Shown here piece after piece: positions 12,456 through 24,326 of a stretch of 64,000 nucleotides of DNA (position 1 is the stretch's first letter; the number at the start of each line of letters is the position of its first letter). The notes under the pieces are model-generated. The model made no database searches. It was not told the origin of the DNA and saw only the letters and a list, made by a program, of their open reading frames with translations. Position numbers and translations under genes: made by a program. This DNA is from Geosiphon pyriformis (lineage: Eukaryota > Glomeromycota > Glomeromycetes > Archaeosporales > Geosiphonaceae): the NCBI GenBank assembly GCA_016748015.1, contig JAAOMT010000779.1, positions 19,882 to 83,881 on the forward strand, written 5' to 3'.

Positions 12456-14291
12456 AAAAATTAAATTATTTACAAAAGGTTTAAAATATTTTGTTTTTTT
12501 ATTATAAATAATTTATAATATTATTTTTCATAATATTAATTTTAAAAATAAAAATATTAGGCTTAAAAAAATAGAAAATTTGTTATTAAAAATATTCATT
12601 TTTAATAACAATAAATAATTTGTTTTTATTAATTAATTATTATAATTAATATTTTTAAAAACAATTTTTAAAAACAATTTAAAAAAATTATAAATATTGT
12701 ATGGTTTTTAAATAAACAAAAATACAATTGGGCTAAATTCATTAAATGCTTTGTTAAACAAAAATAAATAGTATTATAATTTAAAAATTTAATAAAATTA
12801 TAAAATATTAAAAAGAAAGTATTATAATATGTTTTTTTATAGAATTACAAACATGTATATATATAGTAGTTTTAATATTAAAAAGAATAACAATTTTAAT
12901 AATTCAATAATTAATTTCAACAATTCAATTTTTTATTTTAAAATTATTAATTAGTCTTTATTTTTAAAATAAATATCCAAAAAAAAATCTTTAATTAAAA
13001 AAAATATTGAAAAATATTGAAAAATAAATTATCATAATTAAAAGTATTAAAAAATTTATTTGTATTATTTATTAAATAAAACTATTATTTATTAGCTAAA
13101 CCTCTTAAAAAAATAATTTTTAATCAAAATTATTTACATTATTATTAATTAATAAAAAGTCTTATTATAAAAATTAAGAAAAACACTAAAAATTATTAAT
13201 ATTTTGTATTTCTAAATTAGAAAAACACATTAGGCAATTGCAAAAATAGTCTTAAAAAAGACTTTAAAATAATGAGTAAATTTTAGTCCAATTTTTGAAA
13301 AGAAGTACATAAACATATATAATAATTAAAAATTGAAAAATAATTTATATTGTAATATTAAAAAGAAAACTTTTAGTATAATATCAATATTATCATACAA
13401 ATAGAATTAAAAAACTCATAAAAGACTAATTGCAATTAAAACAAATAGATTAATAATAATGTCTATTTCTAATTTCAAAAATTTATTTATTGGTTCTAAC
13501 TTTGTAGATTTTTTGCTGATTTTATCAAGATGTTTTTATTGTAAATATTTCATTAATGAAGTAATACTAAATTCATTCTATTTTATATCTTGGCTATTAA
13601 AAACTTATTAATAAATAGGCTAAACAGATAATAAATAATTAATAAAAAAATATTTTTATAATTAAAAATACTTACTTATAAAAACTATATTTAGCTTTTT
13701 TATTGCTAAGTTGCTTATAAAAATTCCAAACCCATGGTTGTTTCTTTTTTTTTAGTTGTAATAATTATAGTATCTATTTCAATATCACTATTAAACATAT
13801 TATTTTCAGAAATAAATATATTATTCTGAATATCTGTTATTTTTCAAGTTAAAAAGAACTAAATTGAGATTTAATCTACTCATATAAGACTTGGCAAGTC
13901 GAGTTGAGTCATGAAATTTTGATTTGTATTATTCCGAGTCAAAATATTTACGGCTCGAATTTAACTCTTACAAGTCAAATACTAAGTCAAGAAGAGTTGA
14001 CTCGACTTTTTTGGAGCCTTAACCACCAAAAACCAATTTAAGTTAAATTTAGTAAATATAATATTGCTATTATTATTTATAATTGGTAAAAATATCAAAA
14101 ATTAAAAACCAAATTTTTAAAACAAAAATAGTATTTTAAATAATGATTTAAAAAATAATTTTTTTTAATATTTTAAAAAAAAAATTGTTTTTTTGCTATT
14201 TTAATTTTCTTAACTATTTGAACAGCAAAAAAAATTGATAATAACAAACAGTAATTTAATTAATTTGTAATTAAAAACTTTAAAGTTTTTT

Positions 14292-14326
<35 letters not shown>

Positions 14327-14665
14327 TATAATAATAATAATTTAATATAAGCAATTGATTATATATTAATTATTAAAATGATTAATATAAATAACAAAGA
14401 AATTACATTTATGAAACCAAAAAAAATATGAATATTTTTAAAAACAATTCTTACCATATTTCTTAAACAACTTAATATATAATTTGTGATAATTTAAAAG
14501 ATAAGTTTTGATTAATAATAACAAAAATTTTTCATTAAATTAGTCAAGTACCCGGATTAACAATGAAAAATTTTTATAGGTTAAATCAATTCATCCCAAT
14601 CAAGGGTACGATAAAAAATAGTAATTTAAATAATAAAAAAAGGATAAATTAGTAGGTGATCAACC
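12456..14665. other. AT-rich intergenic region
   Basis: No gene recognised. Contains an (AAT)n run at about 14293-14340 and, at 13885-14025, a patch rich in GAGTC/GACTC motifs on both strands that stands out from the AT background (see findings). Confidence 0.65.
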
Positions 14666-14737
14666 GGCTCTATGGTCTAGTAGTATGATTCTCGCTTTGG
14701 GTGCGAGAGGTCGCGGGTTCAATTCCCGCTGGAGCCC
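14666..14737 (+). tRNA. tRNA-Pro (anticodon UGG)
   Basis: A 72-nt cloverleaf: acceptor arm GGCTCTA pairs with TGGAGCC (one G-T pair), the D arm contains GTCTAGTAGTATGAT, the anticodon stem TCTCGC/GCGAGA closes the loop TTTGGGT so the anticodon is TGG (14698-14700), and the T arm reads CGCGGGTTCAATTCCCGC. The discriminator base is C, as in yeast tRNA-Pro. No intron. A T-run at about 14752-14760 is a good RNA polymerase III terminator. Internal A and B boxes provide the promoter. Confidence 0.95.
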
Positions 14738-14751
14738 AGTTGAAGAACATA

Positions 14752-14761
14752 ATTTTTTTTT
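14752..14761 (+). terminator. RNA polymerase III terminator of tRNA-Pro
   Basis: An uninterrupted T-run about 15 nt beyond the mature tRNA 3' end, the usual Pol III stop signal. Confidence 0.8.
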
Positions 14762-15271
14762 ATAATTTCCGTCGTGATCGATTCTTACGATTAAGATATT
14801 CAAAATTGAAATTAAATGATTGAGATAAATTTTTTTAAATAATAAATTAAACATTATTTGTTTATTTTAAAAAAAAGTTTCGTTAAATGGAAAGTAGGTT
14901 GGTAAAAAGAAATTCATTTGACTAAAACCAAATCTTTTTATAATATTTAAATTAGACAAAAAAAAATTATGACGATATGACGACTTTTTGATAATTTTTT
15001 AGCGGAATATTTGGTGATGATGATGATGATGATGGGAATATTTCATTCTTTGATATCGAAACATTTTCAATAAAAAAAATTTTTTTTTTATTGTTTATCA
15101 GAAATTGATGAAAATTTAATTTTTTTAATAAAAAAGATGTTTCCGAACCCCGAGCCAAAAATAAACGAAATAAATCATGAACGCCAAGTATCTAATTACG
15201 GTTTATGCATTTCATGATTTACGAGGAAGGAAGGTTTGAAGAATTGCAGAAAAAAAGCGTGGTAGCAGCGT

Positions 15272-15316
<45 letters not shown>
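15272..15316. repeat. (GAT)n microsatellite
   Basis: About 15 uninterrupted GAT/ATG units. Reads as poly-Met in one frame, which is an artefact. Confidence 0.9.
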
Positions 15317-15900
15317 GTTTGGGAAATGAGATTGATATTATTATTGTCCGAAAAAATCTAAAGAATCGTATATGTATTAAGAAAATTATCGTTATAATTT
15401 ATTTCCCTATAAAGGATATTTGAGTAACGTTTTGTTTTAATGTGAAACGGTCGTTCAAAAAACGAAGAGGTTCGAGATTATTATATTGTGATAATTATAT
15501 TGTGATACTTATTATTGTGATACTTATTATTGTGATACCAAAAGAACATTATTTTTTTTTTGATACCGAAATGATATTCAAAAAATAAATAAATATAAAT
15601 AAATATAAAATAAAAACGGGTTAGACGATTTTTTTTCAAGTTTTATCCCAAGGAGCTAGATTAAAAACGAGAAATCCGATTCCCCAAATCTTAAATGACG
15701 AAATTTTTTAATCCTGATCTTGAAAATTCCGTTTTTTCTGGGACCGTGATGTGTTAAAAAATCATAATAAATAATTATAATAATAATAATTATAATAAGG
15801 TTAGATAAAGTTTTTAGAATAGTAATTGCCTATTGGTAGATTTTACTTTTCTATATCGTTTAAATAACAGATAAGTTTCAATTACGATTACGATTAAGGT

Positions 15901-15966
15901 TATAGATTATAAATTACAGATTATAGATTATAGATTATAGATTATAGATTATAGATTATAGGTTAT
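15901..15966. repeat. (ATTATAG)n heptamer repeat
   Basis: Roughly eight copies of a 7-bp unit, with a few variant units at the left end. Confidence 0.85.
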
Positions 15967-16127
15967 GATTTCTTTTTCTTTTAAATATCCAAAAAAAATC
16001 AAAAAATTCAAGTACAATTATGTTCATGTATGACTAAAATAAAATACATTTGAAAATTTTTGGGAAAAAATCATTATAAACATTTTCAAAAACAATTTGA
16101 TTATCGATGAAAAAGGATATAGAAGAA

Positions 16128-16128
<1 letters not shown>

Positions 16129-16223
<95 letters not shown>

Positions 16224-16242
16224 GTTATTATTATTATTATTA
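16129..16242. repeat. (ATT)n microsatellite, about 38 units
   Basis: Longest trinucleotide run in the window, with a single GTT interruption near 16224. The poly-Tyr frame through it is not a gene. Confidence 0.92.
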
Positions 16243-17212
16243 TTTTATAATCGAGAAAAAAAGAAAAAAAAATTTCTTTTTTAAAACTTTGATCAGTATT
16301 TTGGATAATTTTTAGAGATACACTTCACTTCAAAAAAACGGGATCATGCAAAAAATTGCCGTGCTTGTGAAACCTTTTTTTCATTTGACAAAGATAGTCT
16401 AGAAAAATTTCCCTCTTTACTAATATATAAAGTTAAAATTCTCATGGTAATACATTTTATTATAATAATAATAATAATAATAAAATAATTAGCCGTTTGA
16501 TTGATTAGAATGGTTAGTATTTATCTTTTTAGTAATAATAATTGACAATTAGTTTAAAAATTTTTTTTGTACTTGTACTATACGTGAAACATTACCAACT
16601 GGGAACACAAAATTTTCACAGCCAATTCCCATATAAAGTTTACCTCTTCGGCCCCACCTCTAGCCTTCTCTCTCGCTTATTTCGCCTTTTAGTTTGATCA
16701 TAAGTATACTTTACTGAATTCTTATTTATTATTGTCACTTTTACCTCTTTTTCCCCTTTCTTGGCCCTTTTAACCCTGTGGTGGTCACCATCATATTTAA
16801 AAATCGACTCGGTTTTTTTACCGTGACGCATACGAAACAAAAAAGACATCTTTTATACTATATCCCTTAAAGTAAAAAGAATTATATTAAACGATATTTT
16901 TTTATGACAAACGATTTCCCATCTTTGCTACTACTACTATTATCTCTCTACCCATAACTCTTTCCGATACATTCTCTTTCTGATCATTTTCATAACATTT
17001 CTCTTTTTTGTGTATATATAAAGAACCGTCAGCAAATTTTACCCACTTTTTTTTTCTCCTTTTACATTAAAAATTGAAAATTGAAAATTGAAAAAATACC
17101 CTAATTCAAAATTTCCCTCATAATCTAAATTGGGAATTTTTTTTGTAAATAAACGAAAAAGATTAAAGAAAGAAAAAGTGTGAAATAAAACTTCAATATA
17201 TCTATTTATCTA

Positions 17213-17220
17213 TACATACA

Positions 17221-17252
<32 letters not shown>
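17213..17252. repeat. (CATA)n tetranucleotide repeat in probable 5' UTR
   Basis: About ten CATA units 150 bp upstream of the start codon at 17406. Confidence 0.88.
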
Positions 17253-17254
<2 letters not shown>

Positions 17255-17405
17255 CAAAAAGAAAGAACGAGGAAAAAGATTTTTTTCCCAAAAACAAAAA
17301 TTTTCAAAACAAGTTCGAAAGAAGAAAGTACCGCGTACTTTATTTTATTTCTTTTTTGATAAAAACCACGAACGACCAAAGCAACAAAGACAGTTTAAAA
17401 TAAAA

Positions 17406-18146
17406 ATGGCATTTGCACAAGCGTCCGGTTCAAGTTCGTCTTCTCGTCCTTATCAACAACAACAACAACACCCCTACCATCACCAACGAACTTCCTCGTC
17501 CTTATCAGTGTTTGGAAACTCCCAAGAACAATACCAGCCGTCGTTCTTTCGACGGGCTTGGGATAAAGTAGAAAGTGAGCAATTCAATCTTTACATCATT
17601 TTTCTTTCAAAGAGTTAAATCAAAGAAATTTGAATCAACATTCATGTATAATTAACATAAGTTTCTATTTCCTAAATGAATAGGTATATTGACTCAAAAT
17701 CCAAATAAAACCACTTCATATTTAAACAATGATGAGGATGACGACGAGTTACTGGAAGAAGAGTTTCATAATCCATTAAATCCACATCGTCGTCAAATTC
17801 TTAAAGAAGGTTCTATCAGTTCAAGAATGTCAGCGGATAGTGGTGGTAATTATTTTAATTTTCTTATTTAACTCTAACTTTTACCTCATTTTTCGTTAAT
17901 ATAACTATTACATGTTTATGTATGCTGACCTAATCAGTGATTTCAATTCCTTTAAATTTGATAGATGAAAGACCTTTCAGTCGTTCATCATCAAGGCCAG
18001 TATCACGAGCCTCATCAATGCGTCGTTATGATCCTTGGCAACAACGTGTCAATGATGAATTAGAAGCTACGAAAGTTGAACACGCTCAAATCAAAGATAT
18101 GATTTCTGGTTGGGCAATGGGTGAAGTTGGTCCTTGGTTTGATTAA
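17406..18146 (+). CDS. Hypothetical protein, three exons, low-complexity
   Basis: Function not recognised. Inferred exons: 17406-17574, 17684-17845 and 17965-18146 (about 170 residues). Intron 1 has donor GTGAGC and acceptor AATAG. Intron 2 has donor GTAATT, a branch-like CTGAC at about 17925-17929, and acceptor ATAG at 17964; an alternative acceptor CAG at 17937 is also in phase but very close to the branch site. Protein: N-terminal Ser/Gln/His-rich tract, FFRRAWDKVES, acidic stretch NDEDDDELLEEEF, Arg/Ser-rich segment (SRSSSRPVSRASSMRR), and a C-terminal helix-like part ending WAMGEVGPWFD. No signal peptide or membrane segment. The conserved-looking parts are the FFRRAWDKVE patch and the last 40 residues. 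Codon use is like the neighbouring host genes and unlike the retroelements. Confidence 0.75.
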
Positions 18147-19015
18147 TCATAATAATAATAATAATAATAATCATCATCATCATCATCATCATCATGTTCA
18201 CATATGTTAATGTGAGTAATAAATTAAATTTTTTGATTGATGGATCGAAATATTTTTTTGACTCTCCTAATCTTTTAATTATTTCCTTCTTTAATCTCAG
18301 ACCATTGGCTTTTTGTCCCTTTACGATGAAAATGTGTGACGGACATAAAAAAACAATATAAATACTACATATCCCCCATTAATCATTTTATTCATAAAAT
18401 TCTTTTTATAAATACAAAAAAATTATTGTCTCCTTTTACTATTTTTTTATTTCCCTTAAAAATTTGGTATATCTCATATGTTTTACTTTTTCTACTCGCG
18501 TTTAGAATTCAATCATCTGACTCCCGAATCAAACAAACAAACAAAAGGTTCCACGTATTTGTATTTAAATTCATTTCATCCATTCATCTTGTTGCCGACA
18601 TCATTGTTGTAGCAACTTTGTTTATATATTCATTTTATATATATATATATATTCACAAACATCATTTCCTTTTACTCTTTCCCTTTCTTCCTTCCACTTT
18701 TTCCCTTTCACTACTTCAATAATAATTTCCCCGGTATCAATTTGACTTTTTCTTTATATTGTGATCTCATTATTATAATTTTTTTTTTTTAAAAAAAAAT
18801 CTAGACTATTACTACTACTATTACTATTAGTATTAATGAATATATATAACTGTAGCTCTTTAATGATAGTTTCTTATTGTATGCCATCGATCTATAAGTT
18901 AGGAATTTTAGTATATAGAGAAAAGTTTTCGCGTCTCCAGTTTTTTTGTTTTTGTTCTTTTTTATAATTTTGTTTTTGAAAATTGTTCTGTTATTTTGTT
19001 CTTTTTATGTTCTTT

Positions 19016-19055
<40 letters not shown>

Positions 19056-19849
19056 GATTTGAACTGTAGATTTAATTAAACAGATCAAATCATTCAAATT
19101 TTTATAGTAAAATGTGTTTTTGGTCTTTTATTAGCAACGCAATTTGAGGTGAGACATTTGGGGTGTCAATTATTATTAGAGGGGTAAAAATGGTTAAAAA
19201 AAATGCATTGATTACAAATGGCTAATTTTGTGTCAATGAGTAATTATGGTAATTAGAATCAATATTTCCTTCTTCAATTGTAAATAGGATTGCATCATTT
19301 TTATCTAAATATATATATTTGTTTATTTACTTTTACTTTATTTTGATCACCTTTTTTCTCCACGAAATATTATTTCATTATCATCATCATTATCGTCATC
19401 ATCGATTCAAAAGATTTTTGTTTCGAAGGGGAATTAGGATGTGATATAGAATAGAGAAAAAGAAAAAGAAAAAGGGAATTGAACGAATTTTTGTTATTTA
19501 TTTTTTTCTATTATAAAAAAGATAATCTTCTTTTCGATACAGGTTAAGGTTTATTTTATTGTTGGTTTATTGTTGTTTTTCTTTGAAAAAAAATTTCGAA
19601 ATTCGAAATTCGAAACTTAAAAAGTTTTTTTTCTTTAATATTCTTTTGTACTCAAGATAGAAGAAAATAACAGGTAATTTAAAAAAAAAAGAGCTTTATT
19701 TTCAAAGCTTTATTTATTTCACCGAGACTTTGAGTTACTCGATCGGATCTGTCGGTAAAAACTTATTTCACCAATTAATCTTTGTTCATCCAGAGTGTGT
19801 TACTATTATTTAAACCTTTTTTTTTTTTAATATCTTTTTGTTCCTCCTT

Positions 19850-19936
19850 ATTTCTATATCTCTATCTATATCTCTATCTCTATCTCTATCTCTATCTCTA
19901 TCTCTATCTCTATTTCTATTTCTATTTCTATTTCAT
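19850..19936. repeat. (TCTATC)n / (TCTATT)n hexamer repeat
   Basis: About fourteen hexamer units with a gradual change of unit along the array. Confidence 0.85.
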
Positions 19937-20123
19937 TTCTAAAATCAGTCTTTTGATAATGTATGTACGTACGTATGTATGTATATATGTATGTGTTATA
20001 TCTATGCATAGATTCATGTATATCTATATATCTATCTACGTCAATGCTAATTAGCCGTTAAAAATCCAACGCTACACATGTACGCCTTTTCATTTTTTTT
20101 TCTTCATTTTTTCATTTTTTAAG

Positions 20124-20155
<32 letters not shown>

Positions 20156-20266
20156 GATTAAAAAAAACCAAATATTCGAAAAAAAATATTTTGATCATAA
20201 AATAAATTTAAATGGTTATTTTCTCATTTCTCATTTCTCGTTTCTCGTTTCTCGTTTTGTGTGTTT

Positions 20267-20268
20267 CT

Positions 20269-20308
<40 letters not shown>

Positions 20309-20312
20309 ATAC
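20267..20312. repeat. (CA)n dinucleotide repeat
   Basis: About fifteen CA units plus variant ACACAT units at the right end. Confidence 0.88.
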
Positions 20313-20921
20313 ACACACAAATATAAACATGAACCATAATAAAATATAACGTAATGTAACGTAACGTAACGCAATGTAACATAATAGAACATATATATTA
20401 TAATATAATATAATATAATATAATATATATGTTACAAATGAATACGGCACTAAAAGTTTTTATCATACGTATATCAAAGTAACGGGGTAAGATAAAACAA
20501 AAAAAAAAGATATTAGATATTTTAACTTATTTATTTATTGATTTATTTAGTTATTTATTGATTGATTGATTTATTGATTTATTTATTGATTTACCGAATA
20601 TACCTCCTTTTTCAAGATTAAATTAGGTGAACAATGATTTTTTATATGTTTTTTTTATTTTATTTTCCAAAAAAAACTTTCTTCTTATTTATTATTATTA
20701 TTATTTACTATTTATTATTTATTATTTATTATTTATTATTATTATTATTTTTATTTTTATTATTATTATTATTTTTATATGTTTAAAATTCTATTCCCGA
20801 ACATTTATACTTATTTATGGATATTTTCATTTTGTTTTCTGTTTATGATTTTTTGTATTGTTACACATTTTTTCTCAACTAAGAAAGAAAAGAAAAATAA
20901 AACGAATCAAATTATAATCAA

Positions 20922-20962
<41 letters not shown>

Positions 20963-21464
20963 TAATATAAAAAGTTTACGGGAAAGAAAAAAAACCTGTT
21001 TGTATTGTCGTTATTTGCCTTTTAAATACATATATATTAAACAGATCAACCAATTAAAGCATCGTCGATTCTGATTTTCATTGTTCTTTTTTTGTTTTTG
21101 ATAACTAAAAATAAAACGACGACAACAACGACCACTCGTTAATATGAATTAGCCGAAAATGTTTTAATTTAGAAGCTGAATAAAATATTTTCAATGCACA
21201 AGATAAAAATTTTATGTATGAATCGCTAAACTGACAGTTCCCTCTTCCTCACTATTAAAAGCTTGTATCATGACTACGTAACACTTAAGCATTAGAACGC
21301 ATTCTCATACATATCTTTACCCCAACCATTTTATCTTCAATCGCACAAAACTTGAAATTTCTAAAAATTTCATTTCCATAATCCTTGATTTTTCCAAAGC
21401 TCTGTCTTTTCCTCTCTTCTACTCTCCTCCTCCTGCTCCTGCTCCTGCTCCTGCTCCTCCTTTT

Positions 21465-23038
21465 CTACTCGACAAATTTTCGAAAGCATAATGAAGCATT
21501 CACCCCGCCAAATCCAAAACTATTAGTTAACGCGGCACGCACGCGTTTTTGCTGTGCGGTCAACGGTACATAATTAAATTCACGAAATTCAGGTCCGGGC
21601 GTTCGCAGATTAAGCGTGGGCGGTAATATACCCTGATGGTTTAAATAGGAATCATGATAAGTTTCAAATGGATTTAATGATCAAGCCTTCCGAAACGGGT
21701 GTGAACAAATCAAGCAAACAGGTCTAATAATATTTGAGGAAAATATTGGGGCAAAAAAAAAGTGTATCCAATTTAATAATAATAAAAGAAAAGCTTCAAT
21801 TAATGAAAAAATGTATTAGTGTTCTTAAAAAAGCTATACCGAATTGTGTCAAACTCGCAGTTTCTTTCTTTTACCCACACACAATCCTCTTTTGCTTTCC
21901 CGCCATCCACTCTTGAATATTAACGAGACCAGCCCATGTATGAAAATTTGACACAACCGGAATTATTCGGATAAAAATCTCACACACAAGAAAGCTTCAT
22001 CACCACCACTACCACCACCACCACCACCACCACAACCACAACCACAACCATCACCCCTCCTGAGCTCATAGAAAAATTTCTCTTTTCGTAAAATTTCTCA
22101 GTTCCACACATGACCCCACTTCAATGTATGATGGGTCATAAATGTAACACTTCATACCTCATGTATCGTTAAAATAGTGAAGATGGCCTCAACTGCCCCA
22201 GCCGCGCCCAACAAATGCCCGATCGCTCCTTTTGTGGAAGATACTGCTAAAATATCGGTCCCTTCGAGATTATTATTGCTTCCATTTCTTGTTCTCGTTC
22301 TTGTTGGAAATAAGCTTGCTATCGCGCGATTCTCTGCAAGATCACCCAATACTGTTGACGTAGCATGCGCATTTATATAGTCAATTTCTCCGTTTAATGG
22401 ATCTATATTTGCAAATTGTAATGCACGACGCATAGCAAGTGCTGCACCACTGCCGTCCTCTAGTGGCGCTGTCATATGATACGCATCACCTGTTCAACGA
22501 GGGGGTAAATTCATTGTGGCGAGGTGAATGATAAAGAATATGTTTAATGGTAAAAGAAATTAAAAAAATGTATTGACGAATTCAAAAAATAAAATTTTCT
22601 ATTGTGATTCTTGCCTGACAATCCGTAACCACAAAGTTCGGCGTAAATTCGTGCCCCTCGATTTCGTGCATGTTCAAATTCCTAAACAAGTTATTTTTAG
22701 GACGTCGAGATGTTGATGCAAACACAAACGTTATAATTTTTATAGATCATCATACGAGGAGAATCAAAACTTTTTAGCCTTTCCACCTTTATAATAAATG
22801 ATCCTCCTTACTTCAAGAACAATAAATGATCCTCCTTACTTCAAGAACAATAGCCCCGGCACCTTCACCAATCACGAATCCCTCCCGATCTTGATCAAAG
22901 GGTCTTGATGCTTCTGCTGGATGATCATTAAATTTTGTCGATAAAGACTTTGCTCTGGCGAGAGAGGTTGAAAAAGGATTTGAATTTTTCGGTTTCAAAT
23001 AACAATAACAACAACAACAACAATAATAATAATAATAC

Positions 23039-23074
<36 letters not shown>

Positions 23075-24166
23075 TACTACAGATATTAAAGCAAAAAATT
23101 CCAACTTTGCAAATCCTGCAATAGCTAATGGATGTATACATGACTCCGAGCCACCTGCAACCATCACATCAGCGTCTCCAAATTTAATAAATCTCGACGC
23201 GTCACCAATAGAGTGTGCGCCAGTGGTGCATGCCGTGGATACCGCATGATTAGGACCCTAATAAAAAAAAGGAAAACGGCTGCTAAATATTGCCGTATAA
23301 ATGAGTTTCAAAGATAACAGTGATGATCACGGTGATAGTCTTTATGTAATCTTCATCAGGAGATTATTGAATTAAACAAAATTATATGAATTGTTTTAAA
23401 GGCTTACACGAAATCCGTATTTCATGGTCAAGTGGCCGGCGGCCATGTTAATTAAAATCTTTGGGACAAACATTGGTGATACTTTACGATGTCCCTAAAT
23501 ATTTAATATAATTTCAATATGAGAAGATATAGCAAGAGCTTTATAAATGCAAATAAAGTAACCTGTTCATCATATGTTCTTGATGTTGAGATTACATCCT
23601 CTAAACTTCCGATCCCTGATCCTAGACATACACCCTATCAAGTCAAAATTTTGTAAAAATATATTTCAAAATTTCATCCAACTATAAATATATCAATATA
23701 CCGTTCTCTCTTTCTCTAAATCTGAATCAGGTTTCCATTCAGCATCCACTAATGCTTGTTTAGCAGCTACAATTGCAAATTGTGTGAACAATGCCATCTT
23801 ACGTTGATCCTAGTCAATTGACAACAAAATTTAAATAAAAATAATAACCTCCAAATGCTTTGATGAAAATCGAGATTTTACCCCAGGATCCAACCATTCT
23901 TCCGGATCAAAACCATCATTTTTTATTTTTCCACGTGGAACTACTGCCCCTACTGTCGAAGCTAAGCCTTCAAACCCATGATAGGGTGACGTTGTATCAA
24001 AGTTATCATGATCTTCTCCATTCTTAATCTTTTTTCTGGTTTGCAATAAAGATATTATGGCGCATCTACTATTTATTAATGCTTTCCAAGTGGCTTGGAC
24101 ACCTGTAGCCAACGGAGTGACAAGACCAAGGCCAGTAACCACCACACGACGTTGTGGGCCAATCAT
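21465..24166 (-). CDS. CEM1: 3-oxoacyl-[acyl-carrier-protein] synthase, mitochondrial type (nine exons)
   Basis: Condensing enzyme of type II fatty acid synthesis: extends acyl-ACP with malonyl-ACP, in fungi in mitochondria, where the pathway supplies lipoate precursors. Inferred exons: 24166-23849, 23809-23702, 23634-23563, 23494-23408, 23257-23106, 22954-22840, 22681-22615, 22489-22158, 21632-21465; together 472 residues, phase-consistent throughout. Seen: [15 protein letters not shown] at the N-terminus, nucleophile Cys in [13 protein letters not shown], His in INAHATST, Lys and His in [14 protein letters not shown], and the C-terminal [10 protein letters not shown]. In E. coli FabF and yeast Cem1 these are the catalytic and fold-defining residues. 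An in-frame TAA precedes the ATG, so no longer start exists in this exon and no clear presequence is visible. Intron 7 is GC-AG, and intron 6 starts in a 28-bp tandem duplication. Shares a 160-bp divergent promoter region with DAD2. Confidence 0.95.
22490..22614 (-). other. GC-AG intron in CEM1
   Basis: Exon 7 ends TTGTCAG and the intron begins GCAAGAATC; the next exon begins GTGATGCG after AACAG. The joined codons give SGDAYHMT, which is strongly conserved in beta-ketoacyl synthases, so the non-GT donor is forced by the protein. Confidence 0.85.
22793..22848. repeat. 28-bp tandem duplication covering a CEM1 exon-intron boundary
   Basis: AATAAATGATCCTCCTTACT (plus 8 more bases) occurs at 22793-22820 and again at 22821-22848. 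On the minus strand this duplicates the end of exon 6 and its donor GAA|GTAAGG. Use of the downstream copy would add residues ending in a stop, so the upstream donor (exon end 22840) is expected to be used. Confidence 0.9.
22995..23085. repeat. (AAC)n/(AAT)n/(ATT)n microsatellite inside CEM1 intron 5
   Basis: Composite trinucleotide run, about 90 bp, filling most of the intron between exons 5 and 6. It keeps frames open on both strands by chance. Confidence 0.88.
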
Positions 24167-24326
24167 TTAAAGTTGAAATTCTATGAAATTTTTTAATCAT
24201 TAAAACTTGAGTTAATCAAAAAGTCACATGTTATTTTTGATGCGTGTCCTAGATCGCTATAACTGATTGGGTCCTGCAATCAATCTTCCCAAATCTTTTT
24301 ACGCGTCAAGAAAAGCCAACTTCGCA
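24167..24326. promoter_or_regulatory. Divergent promoter region between CEM1 and DAD2
   Basis: 160 bp separate the two start codons on opposite strands, so both promoters must lie here or reach into the genes. AT-rich, with no clear TATA box or named factor site. Inference from spacing only. Confidence 0.5.

Larger units (their letters stand above)
14762..17405. other. Intergenic region rich in microsatellites
   Basis: No gene seen. Holds several microsatellites listed separately. The last few hundred bases (about 17000-17400) are likely promoter and 5' UTR of the gene starting at 17406; a TATATAAA-like element is present at about 17012. Confidence 0.6.
18147..21464. other. Intergenic region with microsatellites
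   Basis: Probable 3' UTR of the preceding gene with AATAAA at about 18219, then T-rich sequence, an A-run of about 36 at 19017-19053, and several simple repeats. No gene or structured RNA recognised. Confidence 0.6.

Noticed and set aside
11072-12460. TATAAT-type repeat as TSD of the truncated LINE
   Set aside because: Six AT bases in AT-rich flanks are not significant.
15205-15423. Open frame with a run of Met
   Set aside because: Produced by a GAT/ATG microsatellite; no conserved flanking residues.
16097-16315. Open frame with a run of about 40 Tyr
   Set aside because: ATT/TAT microsatellite read in one frame.
17937-17964. Acceptor at 17937 for intron 2 of the unknown gene
   Set aside because: In phase, but only about 9 nt from the likely branch A; 17964 is preferred, though not proven.
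19782-20970. Several hydrophobic small frames resembling membrane proteins
   Set aside because: Generated by T-rich and hexamer/dinucleotide repeats; no start context, introns or family motif.
22177-23249. Plus-strand frames opposite CEM1
   Set aside because: Antisense shadows of well-supported exons and of the intron microsatellite.
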